From Mammaliicoccus vitulinus (GTDB lineage: Bacteria; Bacillota; Bacilli; Staphylococcales; Staphylococcaceae), in assembly GCF_029024305.1 (NCBI RefSeq), contig NZ_CP118974.1, positions 2,325,069 to 2,389,068 on the forward strand: a stretch of 64,000 nucleotides of DNA, in the 5' to 3' direction. The notes beneath the pieces are model-generated. The model did no database searches and was not told the DNA's origin. It saw only the letters and a program-made list of their open reading frames with translations. Position numbers and translations under genes: made by a program. Shown one piece after another: positions 1-8,915 of this stretch (positions are counted from its first letter, which is position 1; every line of letters starts with the position of its first letter).

Positions 1-1569
1 TTGAACACTCGTTTTGATAGCTTCATCTCTGCTTGAAACTTTTACATGCGTTTGAATATGGTTTTCAGGTATGACATTTTCTAAACTCGGACCAACCGTT
101 TTAAAGCTTGAGATATATCTTTCTCTATAATCATTAATCATTTGATTGATTTTACTTCTATCTTCCTTCATTAAAAATGGTGAAACTTCTATGGTCGGTA
201 CTGAAAAGCCATCGACCGGCACAGTAGAAATAATATAATCGACTCCATGAGATTTTAGAAAACTTTCCGAAATATCATAAATTGAAAAAGCATCTAAAAT
301 TTCTAATTCAGGATAAATATTTTCGATGCGACTTTTTAATAACTGAGAAGTCCCAACACCCGAACCACATAACAAGATAACTTTAATTTGAGTCGGTTCC
401 TCATTAGACAATCGTTCTATTGAAGACGCAAAATGTAACGCTAAATATGCAACTTCATCTTCATTAAAAGTGACTTGATAAGCTTCTTCCAATATCCCAA
501 CTTGTTGTTTAATCGCTAATACAAGTTCGGAATACTCCTTTAGAATTTCTTCTTTCAATGGATTGGAATGCGTCATATCAAAAGACATTCTATGGATGGC
601 CGGCTGTAAATGTGTAACAAGACCTGTAAGCAGTTTATGATCATGTATAAGTGGCATGCCTATTTGAGCACTTACTTTTTGAATGAATAAACTTGCTAAA
701 TTGGATAGATTTTGTTGAGTTTGTTCTTGATGAAATTTATTGACCCTAGCCCCTAATAAATGCAATGTGATAAAAGCAGCTTCACTTTTAGGAAAAGCTA
801 TATTAAATACTTTTTCTAATTCGGCAGTAATTTGAATGGCTATATTAAAAGCATCTGTCTTGCTCAATCTTTCATACTCTTCATCGGGAATATCAAAAAC
901 AAATTGCTTCTTCGCGCGATGAATCGCAATAATAATGTGATATATTAAACCATCAATACCGACTTGAACCAGTTGGAAATCTTGATCATTTATAGTTGTA
1001 ATAACAGCACGTCTTATTTTTTCAAGTTCATCTTCAGAAAAAATTTCAATCCCAATTTGAGCTGTAGATTTACGGAAATACTCATTAACCACATTGGCAT
1101 AAGCTTCTCTTAAATATTTTTCATTACCTTCAATGACAAATCCTTTGTTCTTTTTATACTCTAGAACAAGCGTATATTCCTCTAACCAATGCTGCACAGA
1201 CTTCAAATCATCAACAACCGTACGGCGTGATACATTCAGAATGTCAGCTAAACTTTGAGAACTAATAGGACTTGAAGATTCAAACAACCTTAAAATAATC
1301 TGTTCTTTTCTTTCATTTTTAGAATAATGAATGTCCAACTCAACATTCGACACTTCATTATCATTTTCTTTTTGTGATAATTTGACGCCTAAACTCTTAT
1401 TTCTCTCAACATCAATATTCAATTCACTTTTAAAAGATTCAATAAACTCCAAATCATATTGAATCGTCCGTTCAGTAACTTGAAATAAAGATGCCAATTC
1501 GGAAATGGTTACGAAGCCTTTCTCAGATGATAAATAAGACAATATGTTTCTCTGTCGTTTACTAAGCAA
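1..1569 (-). CDS. PRD-domain PTS transcriptional regulator, BglG/MtlR type (partial, 3' end beyond window)
   Basis: An open frame of 523 codons runs leftward off the window. It starts at TTG 1569 behind a GGGAGG site. The N-terminus (LLSKRQRNILSYLSS, then ISELASLFQVTERTIQYD) is the helix-turn-helix of BglG-type regulators. The middle is long and helical, as in two PRD domains. The distal part holds a clear EIIB-Gat signature, KVILLCGSGVGTSQLLKSR, near 360-410. An EIIA domain probably follows outside the window, since full-length relatives run about 640-700 residues. Such proteins activate PTS operons and are switched by phosphorylation of PRD histidines and the EIIB cysteine. The target operon should lie to the left, so the sugar cannot be named. 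Confidence 0.85.
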   Translation of the reverse strand, partial: MLSKRQRNILSYLSSEKGFVTISELASLFQVTERTIQYDLEFIESFKSELNIDVERNKSLGVKLSQKENDNEVSNVELDIHYSKNERKEQIILRLFESSSPISSQSLADILNVSRRTVVDDLKSVQHWLEEYTLVLEYKKNKGFVIEGNEKYLREAYANVVNEYFRKSTAQIGIEIFSEDELEKIRRAVITTINDQDFQLVQVGIDGLIYHIIIAIHRAKKQFVFDIPDEEYERLSKTDAFNIAIQITAELEKVFNIAFPKSEAAFITLHLLGARVNKFHQEQTQQNLSNLASLFIQKVSAQIGMPLIHDHKLLTGLVTHLQPAIHRMSFDMTHSNPLKEEILKEYSELVLAIKQQVGILEEAYQVTFNEDEVAYLALHFASSIERLSNEEPTQIKVILLCGSGVGTSQLLKSRIENIYPELEILDAFSIYDISESFLKSHGVDYIISTVPVDGFSVPTIEVSPFLMKEDRSKINQMINDYRERYISSFKTVGPSLENVIPENHIQTHVKVSSRDEAIKTSVQ

Positions 1570-1591
1570 TCAAATAACCTCCCTAAATCTA

Positions 1592-1608
1592 TTGTAAGCG
1601 TTTGCTCA
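1592..1608. promoter_or_regulatory. CcpA-binding cre site upstream of the PRD regulator
   Basis: TTGTAAGCGTTTGCTCA lies about 25 bp upstream of the TTG start and fits the catabolite-responsive element consensus with its central CG. This suggests carbon catabolite repression of the leftward PTS regulon. It is called from sequence match only. Confidence 0.6.
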
Positions 1609-1751
1609 TAGTTGTAGATGTGTAATCTACTTCGTTTTATAATCCGAAACATTTCACATCAATGCAAATAATTAGAACTTTAAGCATATTGGACGCGGAT
1701 GGAACTCATGATTTCAGGGGTGGACTGGAGGAAATGAGGAGTTGGTGGATG

Positions 1752-2075
1752 GGGTCAGGAGTGAGTTTATTCCACAGTTAATCCAAGACATTGCCCATGT
1801 CGTGAGTTAAGTCTGGAATTAATCCAAGAAAAAGCCCATGTCGTGAGTTTATTCCACAGTTAATCCAAGACATCGCCCATGTCGTGAGTTTATTCCACAG
1901 TTAATCCAAGACATTGCCCATGTCGTGAGTTAAGTCTGAAGTTAATCCAAGACATTGTCCAAGTCGTGAGTTTATTCAGGAGTTAATCCAAGACATTGTC
2001 CATGTCGTGAGTTTATTCCACAGTTAATCCAAGACATTACCCATGTCGTGAGTTTATTCCCAAGTTAATCCAAGA
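1752..2075. repeat. Family A tandem repeat, about 8 units of ~41 bp
   Basis: About eight copies of a ~41-bp unit centred on GTTAATCCAAGACATTGCCC plus GTCGTGAGTT. Copies differ at a few positions. There are no unique spacers and no coding capacity. The right flank (2078-2108, reading GATTGTTTAAGTATGTACAAA on the minus strand) recurs beside the array at 37582-38143, so the element has a defined edge. Confidence 0.9.
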
Positions 2076-2129
2076 CATCTTTGTACATACTTAAACAATC
2101 AAAATTGTACATTATTAAATTTTCGTTTC

Positions 2130-2178
2130 CAGCCAGTCTTGCAACATTCAGCATATACTTAAAAGAACAAACGAAAAA
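2130..2178. repeat. Trace copy of the family D element end
   Basis: Contains CAGTCTTGCAACATTCAGCAT followed by ACTTAAAAGAACAAACGAAA. This is the same unit and right boundary as the 10-unit array at 31337-31787, reduced here to about one partial unit. Confidence 0.75.
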
Positions 2179-2186
2179 ATATAAAG

Positions 2187-2227
2187 AAAAAGCATCACTT
2201 CGTTACTCAACGAAGTGATGCTTTTTT
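2187..2227 (-). terminator. Rho-independent terminator downstream of the desaturase
   Basis: Perfect 14-bp stem (AGCATCACTTCGTT, loop ACTC, complement) flanked by A-runs and T-runs. It could act in both directions and ends the leftward desaturase transcript. Confidence 0.9.
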
Positions 2228-2240
2228 AGTACCATTTAAT

Positions 2241-3230
2241 TTATGCATGATTTTTATTAAAGCGACGTGTATATTCTTTAAAAGTGATAAAGCATTTATT
2301 TTTTTCATCATAAAGTTTATATTTTAAAGATTCTAGACTATCTTTAAGCGTAATTGTCGTTGCATGGTGTAATGGTGGTGTCTTTTCATGTGCTTGTTCT
2401 AATTGATAGTTTGGAATTCTTGGGCTTAAATGATGCACATGGTGATAACCAATATTACCAGTCATCCATTGAATGACTTTAGGTAATTTATAATAAGAAC
2501 TACCTTCTATAGCTGCTTTTACATAATCCCATTCAGATGCTTCTTCAAAATATGCATCTTCAAATGTATGTTGAATGTAAAACAACCATATACCTAACAT
2601 ACCTGCTATAAATAGCATTGGAAGGAATACAAGCATAAATGGCGTTGCGCCTACTAAGAAGAACATGCCGACATAGAATAATAGTAATACAATATTATGA
2701 ATCCACGTATTACGTTTTTCTTTCGGCTTAGCATCTTTAGCGTTCGTTCTATTTGAAATAAACATCAAGAATATAGGACCTAGTATAAACATCACAAATG
2801 GGTGTCTATACATACGATATTTGAACTGAGTAAATTTAGAAGCATCACGATATTCTTCAATCGTCATAACCCAAATATCTCCAATACCACGTTTTTCTAA
2901 ATTACCACTACTCGTATGGTGAATGATGTGTTCTCTACGCCATTTTTCATAAGGGAAAAATGTCATAAGACCAGTTATATTACCTAACAAATCGTTGTTC
3001 TTTTTCTTGCTTAAAAATGATCCATGGCAACAATCATGGAAAATAATAAATGTTCTAATTAAAAATCCCGAAGCTAACACACCACATAACAATGATAATG
3101 ACCAATGTATTTGATAGCTTAAAAATCCAGCGACTACAAGTGCAACTAACGGAATTAATGTATTTATAATTTGAATTGTACTTTTCTTTAGATTGTTATT
3201 TTCAAATGGTTTCACCATTTTCCGAAGCAA
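2241..3230 (-). CDS. Membrane fatty-acid desaturase
   Basis: 329 residues with the three histidine boxes of membrane di-iron desaturases: HDCCH at 65-69, HIIHH at 101-105 and HVHH at 264-267. Hydrophobic hairpins lie at about 20-60 and 175-220. The family introduces a double bond into membrane lipid acyl chains, usually to keep membranes fluid in the cold. The gene stands alone with its own terminator, and no DesKR two-component system is nearby. The listed start is TTG; an ATG four codons later is equally possible because the upstream ribosome site is weak and A-rich. Position of the double bond cannot be told from sequence. Confidence 0.88.
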   Translation of the reverse strand: MLRKMVKPFENNNLKKSTIQIINTLIPLVALVVAGFLSYQIHWSLSLLCGVLASGFLIRTFIIFHDCCHGSFLSKKKNNDLLGNITGLMTFFPYEKWRREHIIHHTSSGNLEKRGIGDIWVMTIEEYRDASKFTQFKYRMYRHPFVMFILGPIFLMFISNRTNAKDAKPKEKRNTWIHNIVLLLFYVGMFFLVGATPFMLVFLPMLFIAGMLGIWLFYIQHTFEDAYFEEASEWDYVKAAIEGSSYYKLPKVIQWMTGNIGYHHVHHLSPRIPNYQLEQAHEKTPPLHHATTITLKDSLESLKYKLYDEKNKCFITFKEYTRRFNKNHA

Positions 3231-3633
3231 CTTTTTCTTTTCTTTTTCGATGATTTTTCACTTCCCTTTATTCAATAAATATAGAAAAAGGAAGCACCTG
3301 AACGAATCAAATTCTTCCATCTCTATTACTTATAATATAGCATAATGATACACTTTACAAACGATATCCATCAAATAAAAGTGAAATTTAATCACAAAAT
3401 TTTATTTTATTTTAATAACAATTTGTTACTTGGTCATAATACTTGATGAAAACCTTGTTACAAAAGGATTTCATGCGAAATTTACACTAATATTTTGGGA
3501 ATTTATTACTTTTTAATGATTGTATTCCAACTCATAATCATTCATCTCTGAATTGTCGTTCTTAGAGCGCTTATTCTTTTTTATAAAAAAAAGGAATTCT
3601 TCTGCAAGAATTCCTTCGAACTTTATTTTAAAC
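3231..3633. other. Intergenic region between desaturase and M42 peptidase
   Basis: AT-rich and without a supported gene on either strand. It should hold the desaturase promoter near 3240-3420 and the peptidase terminator at 3583-3616. Nothing else stands out. Confidence 0.6.
3583..3616 (-). terminator. Terminator of the M42 peptidase gene
   Basis: Stem AAGGAATTCTT, loop CTGC, perfect complement. On the minus strand it is followed by a U-run (A-run 3583-3590). Confidence 0.85.
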
Positions 3634-4710
3634 TTACCACATAATATCTTTTACAGTGTCGTCGTTTAAGGCTTTTACGATTTCAGCTACTAATTTTACT
3701 GCATTTAAATAGTCATCTTTGTGCAGGATAGATACGTTTGAGTGCATGTAACGTAATGGCACGCCTATTGAGATTGTTGGTGTACCTTCGTTTGCTACGT
3801 GGATACTACCTGCATCTGTACCGCCACCGGTAATGTTATCCCATTGTACATCTATGCCTTTTTCTTTTGCTACGTTTTTAATGAATTTTCTAAATCCTAC
3901 ATGACCAATATTTGTTCCATCCATAAGTAAAACAAGTGGACCTTCACCTAATTTAGTTTCATGATCTTGACCTTTCATGCCTGGTGTATCATATGCGATA
4001 CCTACGTCTACTGCGATTGATAAGTCTGGTTTAATTTTGTTTGCTGCTACTTTCGCACCACGTAAACCGACTTCTTCTTGTACAGTCGCACCTGAAACTA
4101 AATTAATGCCAAGTTCGTCATTATTAAGTTCATTTAATACGTCTACACTTAACGCACAACCAAAGCGGTTATCAAATGCTTTTGCCGTCAAGTAGTTACC
4201 ATCTCCAAGTTCTTCAAATTCAGAGTAAGGTGTAACCATGTTACCTATTTCAACGCCTAATTTTTCAACCGCTTCTTTATTATCAACACCTAAGTCGATA
4301 AACATACTTTTAATGTCTACAGGCTTTTGACGCTCTTCTGGACTTAATACGTGTGGTGGTTTAGAACCAATAATACCTCTTAATTCTTTACCATCATCTG
4401 TCGTAACAGTCACTTTTTGAGAAAGCATGACTTGGTTCCACCAGCCACCAATTGGCGTGAATTTAAGGTAACCGTCATCATCGATACGCGTCACCATAAA
4501 TCCGATTTCGTCTAAATGTCCTGCTATTAAAATTGTTTTAGAAGCATTTTTAGCATTCTTTTTCCCGAAAATGCCTCCTAAATTATCTTCTATAATTTCA
4601 TCACTTATAGGCTCTAGATATTCTCTCATTTTAGATTTAACATTGTATTCAAATCCCGAGATACCATTAATGTCTGTAAGTGTTTTTAGTAATTTTACTG
4701 AATCCGCCAC
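3634..4710 (-). CDS. M42 family metallo-aminopeptidase (FrvX/glutamyl aminopeptidase type)
   Basis: 358 residues, normal for the family. Metal-ligand and catalytic motifs are intact: AGHLDEIGFMV, AFDNRFGC, QEEVGLRGA (catalytic Glu pair), VDVGIAYDTPG, and the C-terminal GGGTDAG with HSNVSILHKDDY. M42 enzymes are cytosolic, assemble into large tetrahedral complexes and trim short peptides after proteasome-like or Clp proteolysis. The gene is monocistronic with its own terminator. Which residue it prefers (Glu/Asp or general) cannot be told here. Confidence 0.9.
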   Translation of the reverse strand: MADSVKLLKTLTDINGISGFEYNVKSKMREYLEPISDEIIEDNLGGIFGKKNAKNASKTILIAGHLDEIGFMVTRIDDDGYLKFTPIGGWWNQVMLSQKVTVTTDDGKELRGIIGSKPPHVLSPEERQKPVDIKSMFIDLGVDNKEAVEKLGVEIGNMVTPYSEFEELGDGNYLTAKAFDNRFGCALSVDVLNELNNDELGINLVSGATVQEEVGLRGAKVAANKIKPDLSIAVDVGIAYDTPGMKGQDHETKLGEGPLVLLMDGTNIGHVGFRKFIKNVAKEKGIDVQWDNITGGGTDAGSIHVANEGTPTISIGVPLRYMHSNVSILHKDDYLNAVKLVAEIVKALNDDTVKDIMW

Positions 4711-4859
4711 TTTAAATCCCCCTTATATATATTCAACACTTTTATAATATCACGCTCTTTTAAAAATGTATCTTAGAAAGGTTTAATTTAATTGATTTTT
4801 CAGTATTTTAAAAGAATTGCTTAATTTAACTTATATTACAAAATATTCTCCTAAAATGT

Positions 4860-5033
4860 GGCAGAATTTTTGCGCCGACTCCTGCGGGAAGAAGGAAGTG
4901 GCTGAGACCGAGGCTCAGACCTTCCCCTAGGAAAGCGTGCGCAAAAAAACTGCCAACAAGTTCACTTTAAGTGACTTTGTCGACAGCACTTTTAAAATCA
5001 TTATAGTGTAGGACATTTATGTCCTAAACGCTT
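4860..5033. repeat. Intergenic hairpin element with F-module tail
   Basis: Long imperfect inverted repeat: GGCAG..TTTTTGCGC at 4860-4876 pairs with GCGCAAAAAAACTGCC at 4939-4954, enclosing CTGAGACC/GGCTCAGACC pieces. The tail (about 5010-5027) has GGACATTTATGTCCTAAAC, the same tail that follows the hairpins at 21283 and 63075. No gene fits between 4711 and 5060. It resembles dispersed hairpin repeats known from Staphylococcaceae. Confidence 0.7.
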
Positions 5034-5060
5034 ACTATCATTTATATTTATCTATTTTTA

Positions 5061-5786
5061 TCATGACATGCTACCCATCTCATCACGATATATTTCATCA
5101 TTCATTTCTTGCATTTTTTGTTCCACATTGGTAATTTCAATAGAACATTCTTTTAATTTTTCTTGATATTGTTCAGTTGATACACGTGGATTTTTATATC
5201 TTAATTTATGCTCTAAACTTGCCCACATATCCATACCAATTGTACGAATCTGAATTTCGACTGGTATTACTTTCACACGTTCAGCTAAAAATACCGGAAT
5301 AGATACAACTATATGCAGACTTTTATACCCATTTGATTTCGGGTACTCTATATAATTTTTTCTTTTTAATAACTTCACATCAGCTTGTCTAAGCAATAAC
5401 TTTTCGATAGTATAAACATCTTCAATATAGTTACAAACCACTCTTATACCAGCAATATCTTGAATATTTTCTTTTGCTGATTCAGCATTTAATGGAAATC
5501 CTTTACGTTTTAGCTTTTTAATTAAACTTGGAAATTCTTTAACACGCTTTTCCATATGATGGATAGGATTATGTTTATAAGCAACTTGAAATTCATCATC
5601 TAAGATTTTCAATTTGGTACCTATTTCTTCCAGAGCAGCAGCATAATTATGTTGTAACTCTACAAAGTTAAACAACTCTTCTAAAGCTTGTTCCGATGAC
5701 TGAACATATTCAATTTCACCTAAATTATTCGTAAATTCCTTCTTTAATTCCTCTAAATTGATAGTTGGTTTTCTTTCTATATACAT
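5061..5786 (-). CDS. relP: Small alarmone synthetase RelP
   Basis: 241 residues holding one RelA/SpoT synthetase domain and no hydrolase, TGS or ACT domain. Key segments are [36 protein letters not shown] and [23 protein letters not shown]. These closely match my recollection of staphylococcal RelP rather than the shorter RelQ. It transfers pyrophosphate from ATP to GDP or GTP, making ppGpp/pppGpp, and in staphylococci it is induced by cell-envelope stress. It is monocistronic. The start at 5786 is an ATG preceded by GGGAGAATATCT. Confidence 0.92.
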   Translation of the reverse strand: MYIERKPTINLEELKKEFTNNLGEIEYVQSSEQALEELFNFVELQHNYAAALEEIGTKLKILDDEFQVAYKHNPIHHMEKRVKEFPSLIKKLKRKGFPLNAESAKENIQDIAGIRVVCNYIEDVYTIEKLLLRQADVKLLKRKNYIEYPKSNGYKSLHIVVSIPVFLAERVKVIPVEIQIRTIGMDMWASLEHKLRYKNPRVSTEQYQEKLKECSIEITNVEQKMQEMNDEIYRDEMGSMS

Positions 5787-5908
5787 AGATATTCTCCCTT
5801 ATATTTTTAAATAAAAATATATATTCTCCGCTATTAAGTATATCATTTAGAAGTTTTCTATTAAAGAAAGATGGTATAGTAACTATTTACACACTAAAAT
5901 CTACTCAA

Positions 5909-7387
5909 TTAAGCCTTTCTTTTCTTCATAAATATTGGTAATACGATGATCAACACACTAATTGTTAAAAGGATTGCTGTGATTGGTGAATGTAATAGTG
6001 AGAAATAATCTCCGTTATTAAGTAATAGATGTCTTCTTAATGATGTTTCCATTAATGGTCCTAATACAATACCTAATATTAATGAAGCTATTGAGAAATT
6101 AAATACTTTCATTAAGTAGCCTACTACTCCAAATAGAAGCATTATCCAAACATTTAATAAATCATTATTTGTCGCATAAGCGCCTAGTAGTGAAAGAATG
6201 ATAATAAATGTTGCGATGATACTATAAGGTGCTGTTAGTAATAATGTAAATACTTGTATACCTGCTCTTCCTGCTATTAAAGTCATCACACTCGCAAATA
6301 GCATCGCTAGAAATATCGAATATAATAAGATTGGTTGATCTGAAATTAATTGTGGTCCTGGTTGCACACCATGTAGAATAAGTGCCGCTAATATAACGGC
6401 AGTTGTTGGACTACCAGGTATACCTAATATAAGTGTCGGTATCATTGAACCACCAGCTGCTGCATTGTTAGCTGTTTCTGGTGCTACTACACCTTCTTCT
6501 TTACCTTTACCAAATTGTTCTGGATTTTTATCTGTTTTCATAGCAACACCATAACTTACAAATGATGCTATCGAACCGCCTGTACCTGGTAATATGCCAA
6601 TCACACTACCGATAACAGCTGATTTTAAAGCAGCCCATTTATATACAAAAAAGTCTTTAAATTTAAATGTGCCTTGAGAAGCATTTGATGATGAATCTAA
6701 AGTATTGGTATTCTGATTTGTAATTTGTGAAAATACCTCTCCTAAAGCAAATGCGCCGATCATAATAGGTATATAATCAATTCCGTTCATTAATTCTATC
6801 TTATTAAATGTGAACCTATCCGTTGCTGTTAAAGGATCGATTCCTATTGTTGAAATAAAAATTCCAATCAGACCAGATATAATCGCTTTAACCATATTAT
6901 TAGTACCGAGAGATGAAATAACGGTCATCCCTAAAACGGCTAAAGCAAAATATTCTGAGGAATGTATTTTAAATGCAAGCTGTGATAGTAATGGTGATAG
7001 AAAAATCATTAAAAATACAGCGAATACGCCACCAAATGCCGAACTACTTATTGCTAATCCTAATGCCTTTTTAGATTCCCCTTTTTGTGACATTGGATAA
7101 CCGTCAAAAGTCGTCGCGACTGCTTCTGGCGTTCCTGGTGTGTTAAATAAAATGGCTGTTATCGAACCGCCATAAGCAGATCCTACATAAATTGTTGATA
7201 GTAACGCAATTGCTGGTATGACATCTAAAAAATATGTGAATGGTAGTACTAATACGATTGCCATTGAAGAGCCTATACCTGGTAATGCCCCTAAAAATAT
7301 ACCTACTACTAGCCCTAAAATAATCAACATTAACGTTGTAGGTTCTAATATAGTTAAAAAAGAATCTTTTAAGATTGTTATGTTCAT
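5909..7387 (-). CDS. tctA: Tripartite tricarboxylate transporter large permease TctA
   Basis: 492 residues and about 11-12 membrane helices. It has the Gly/Pro-rich TctA signature GLVVGIFLGALPGIGSSMAIVLVLP at about 24-48 and a repeated copy, GSVIGILPGTGGSIASFVSYG, at about 260-280. TctA is the large membrane subunit that moves tricarboxylates or related acids with cations, fed by the TctC binding protein. It is the last gene of the leftward prpF-tctC-tctB-tctA operon, starting 18 bp after tctB. Such systems are common in proteobacteria and scarce in staphylococci. Confidence 0.9.
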   Translation of the reverse strand: MNITILKDSFLTILEPTTLMLIILGLVVGIFLGALPGIGSSMAIVLVLPFTYFLDVIPAIALLSTIYVGSAYGGSITAILFNTPGTPEAVATTFDGYPMSQKGESKKALGLAISSSAFGGVFAVFLMIFLSPLLSQLAFKIHSSEYFALAVLGMTVISSLGTNNMVKAIISGLIGIFISTIGIDPLTATDRFTFNKIELMNGIDYIPIMIGAFALGEVFSQITNQNTNTLDSSSNASQGTFKFKDFFVYKWAALKSAVIGSVIGILPGTGGSIASFVSYGVAMKTDKNPEQFGKGKEEGVVAPETANNAAAGGSMIPTLILGIPGSPTTAVILAALILHGVQPGPQLISDQPILLYSIFLAMLFASVMTLIAGRAGIQVFTLLLTAPYSIIATFIIILSLLGAYATNNDLLNVWIMLLFGVVGYLMKVFNFSIASLILGIVLGPLMETSLRRHLLLNNGDYFSLLHSPITAILLTISVLIIVLPIFMKKRKA

Positions 7388-7405
7388 TTTTCACACCTCC
7401 GTTAT

Positions 7406-7891
7406 TTAATATAGGAAACTACTAATTTCAGAAAAGAAGCCAAATCCTCTTGGCAAAGGTATATTCAATACATTTCCAAAAAGCACTGTAAACAGTATTG
7501 GTATACCGATGGAAAAACTGATGATTGAAACTTTGTTTTTTGCTCCTAAAAGTATTAATAATAATGGTGTCAAAAATAAACAAGATAAGAAAAACCCTAT
7601 TTTATTGATAACTAAAATAAATATAGTTATGGAAATTATTAAACACATGATAATTAATAAAGATTTATTAAATAGTGATGTCTGTTTAATTTCCTTTTTA
7701 TTTTGCTTATATTTAACGATTTCTTTAACTAATGTATAGAAAAGCAGTAACACAAGGAAAAATAAAGCGAAAGTCGGTATTCCAGAAGGACCTATCGGAT
7801 CAACCTCTCTTAAATTTTCCATGTTTATTGAATTAATTAGAAAGTACAAAAATACAATAAATAATATGAAGCTAAATATGATACTCCCCAT
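7406..7891 (-). CDS. tctB: Tripartite tricarboxylate transporter small permease TctB
   Basis: 161 residues with four predicted membrane helices and the TctB feature of a polar loop (KYKQNKKEIKQ) after helix two. The C-terminal GFGFF follows a PLPRG stretch, as in the family. It is the poorly conserved small membrane subunit that pairs with TctA. Its place between tctC and tctA supports the call more strongly than the sequence does. Confidence 0.85.
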   Translation of the reverse strand: MGSIIFSFILFIVFLYFLINSINMENLREVDPIGPSGIPTFALFFLVLLLFYTLVKEIVKYKQNKKEIKQTSLFNKSLLIIMCLIISITIFILVINKIGFFLSCLFLTPLLLILLGAKNKVSIISFSIGIPILFTVLFGNVLNIPLPRGFGFFSEISSFLY

Positions 7892-7913
7892 GAATATCCC
7901 CCTCTGTTCTCAA

Positions 7914-8915
7914 TTATTTGATATCTAAATCTTCTGCAATTTCATCAAACTTTTCATATTCTTTATTTAATTTTTTACCAAATTCATCTGGTCCAAGGTA
8001 TCCTTCACCTATGTCTACTAAATTATCAGATGCATACTTTTTATACTCTTCAGTTTCATATGCGTCTTTTATTTTTTTGTTTAAGTCCTTCTTAACATCT
8101 TCTGGCACGCCCTTTTTAACAACGAATCCTCTCCAAGATCCTATATCAACATCTAACCCTTTTTCTTTTGTTGTCGGTACACTTTCAAATTCAGGTATCT
8201 CATCAATTCTTTCATCATTAAAAATAACGAGCGGTCTCACTTTTTTAGATTTAGCATAATCTACAACATTTACTACTTTGTCCAGGTATACATCTACTTC
8301 ACCACCAAGTGCGGCAGCTTTGACTTCTGATCCTGAAGTATACGGTGTAAACCTCATATCTATACCTGCTTTTTTTGAAAAGTCGTTTGTTGCAAAGTCA
8401 TCTAATCCTGTTGAACCTGCTCCACCGACTGTGATTTTATCTTTTTTACCTTTTTCAATTAAATCATCATAATTTTTTATAGGGCTGTCTTGCGAAACTG
8501 ACAATACATAAATATCACTTTGAATTTGTGCGAGCGGTTCAAAATCATCTAAAAGTTTCACTTCTTTACTTTTATTTAAGTTATCAGAAATGACTTGTGA
8601 CGGTGTAATTTCTAAAATGTTGTACCCATCATTATTTTGTTGATACGTGTGTAACATGCCTATTAAGCCGCCGCTACCATCTTTATTAACTGGCTGAAAA
8701 TTAGCATTTGAATTTTTATTTAACACTTGAGAATATTGTCTTACAAAAGAATCACTTGCACTTCCCTCTCCAAATGGTATGACAATATTAATCGTTTTTT
8801 TAGGGAAATTATCGACTTCATTCTTTTCGTCTTTGCTTTTCGTATCACCTTTAGCACTACAACTTGCTAATAATAACGTTAATACAATTAAGATTATCGA
8901 CTTCTTTTTACCCAT
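7914..8915 (-). CDS. tctC: Tripartite tricarboxylate transporter substrate-binding lipoprotein TctC
   Basis: 333 residues. A lipoprotein signal peptide ends in the lipobox LASC (Cys19), so the mature protein is anchored outside the membrane. The body is a Bug/TctC-type binding protein: IVIPFGEGSASDSFVRQYS near the N-terminus, GGAGSTGLDDFA in the first lobe and GSWRGFVVKKGVPEDV near the hinge. It captures the acid substrate for TctAB. The start overlaps the end of prpF by 8 bp, showing translational coupling. The substrate is unknown; the PrpF-type isomerase next door hints at an unsaturated tricarboxylate such as an aconitate. Confidence 0.9.
   Translation of the reverse strand: MGKKKSIILIVLTLLLASCSAKGDTKSKDEKNEVDNFPKKTINIVIPFGEGSASDSFVRQYSQVLNKNSNANFQPVNKDGSGGLIGMLHTYQQNNDGYNILEITPSQVISDNLNKSKEVKLLDDFEPLAQIQSDIYVLSVSQDSPIKNYDDLIEKGKKDKITVGGAGSTGLDDFATNDFSKKAGIDMRFTPYTSGSEVKAAALGGEVDVYLDKVVNVVDYAKSKKVRPLVIFNDERIDEIPEFESVPTTKEKGLDVDIGSWRGFVVKKGVPEDVKKDLNKKIKDAYETEEYKKYASDNLVDIGEGYLGPDEFGKKLNKEYEKFDEIAEDLDIK

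Noticed and set aside
7143-7394. 83-residue minus-strand frame overlapping tctA
   Set aside because: Shadow in another frame of a clear TctA gene, rich in Arg/Ile/Asn as expected for off-frame reading.
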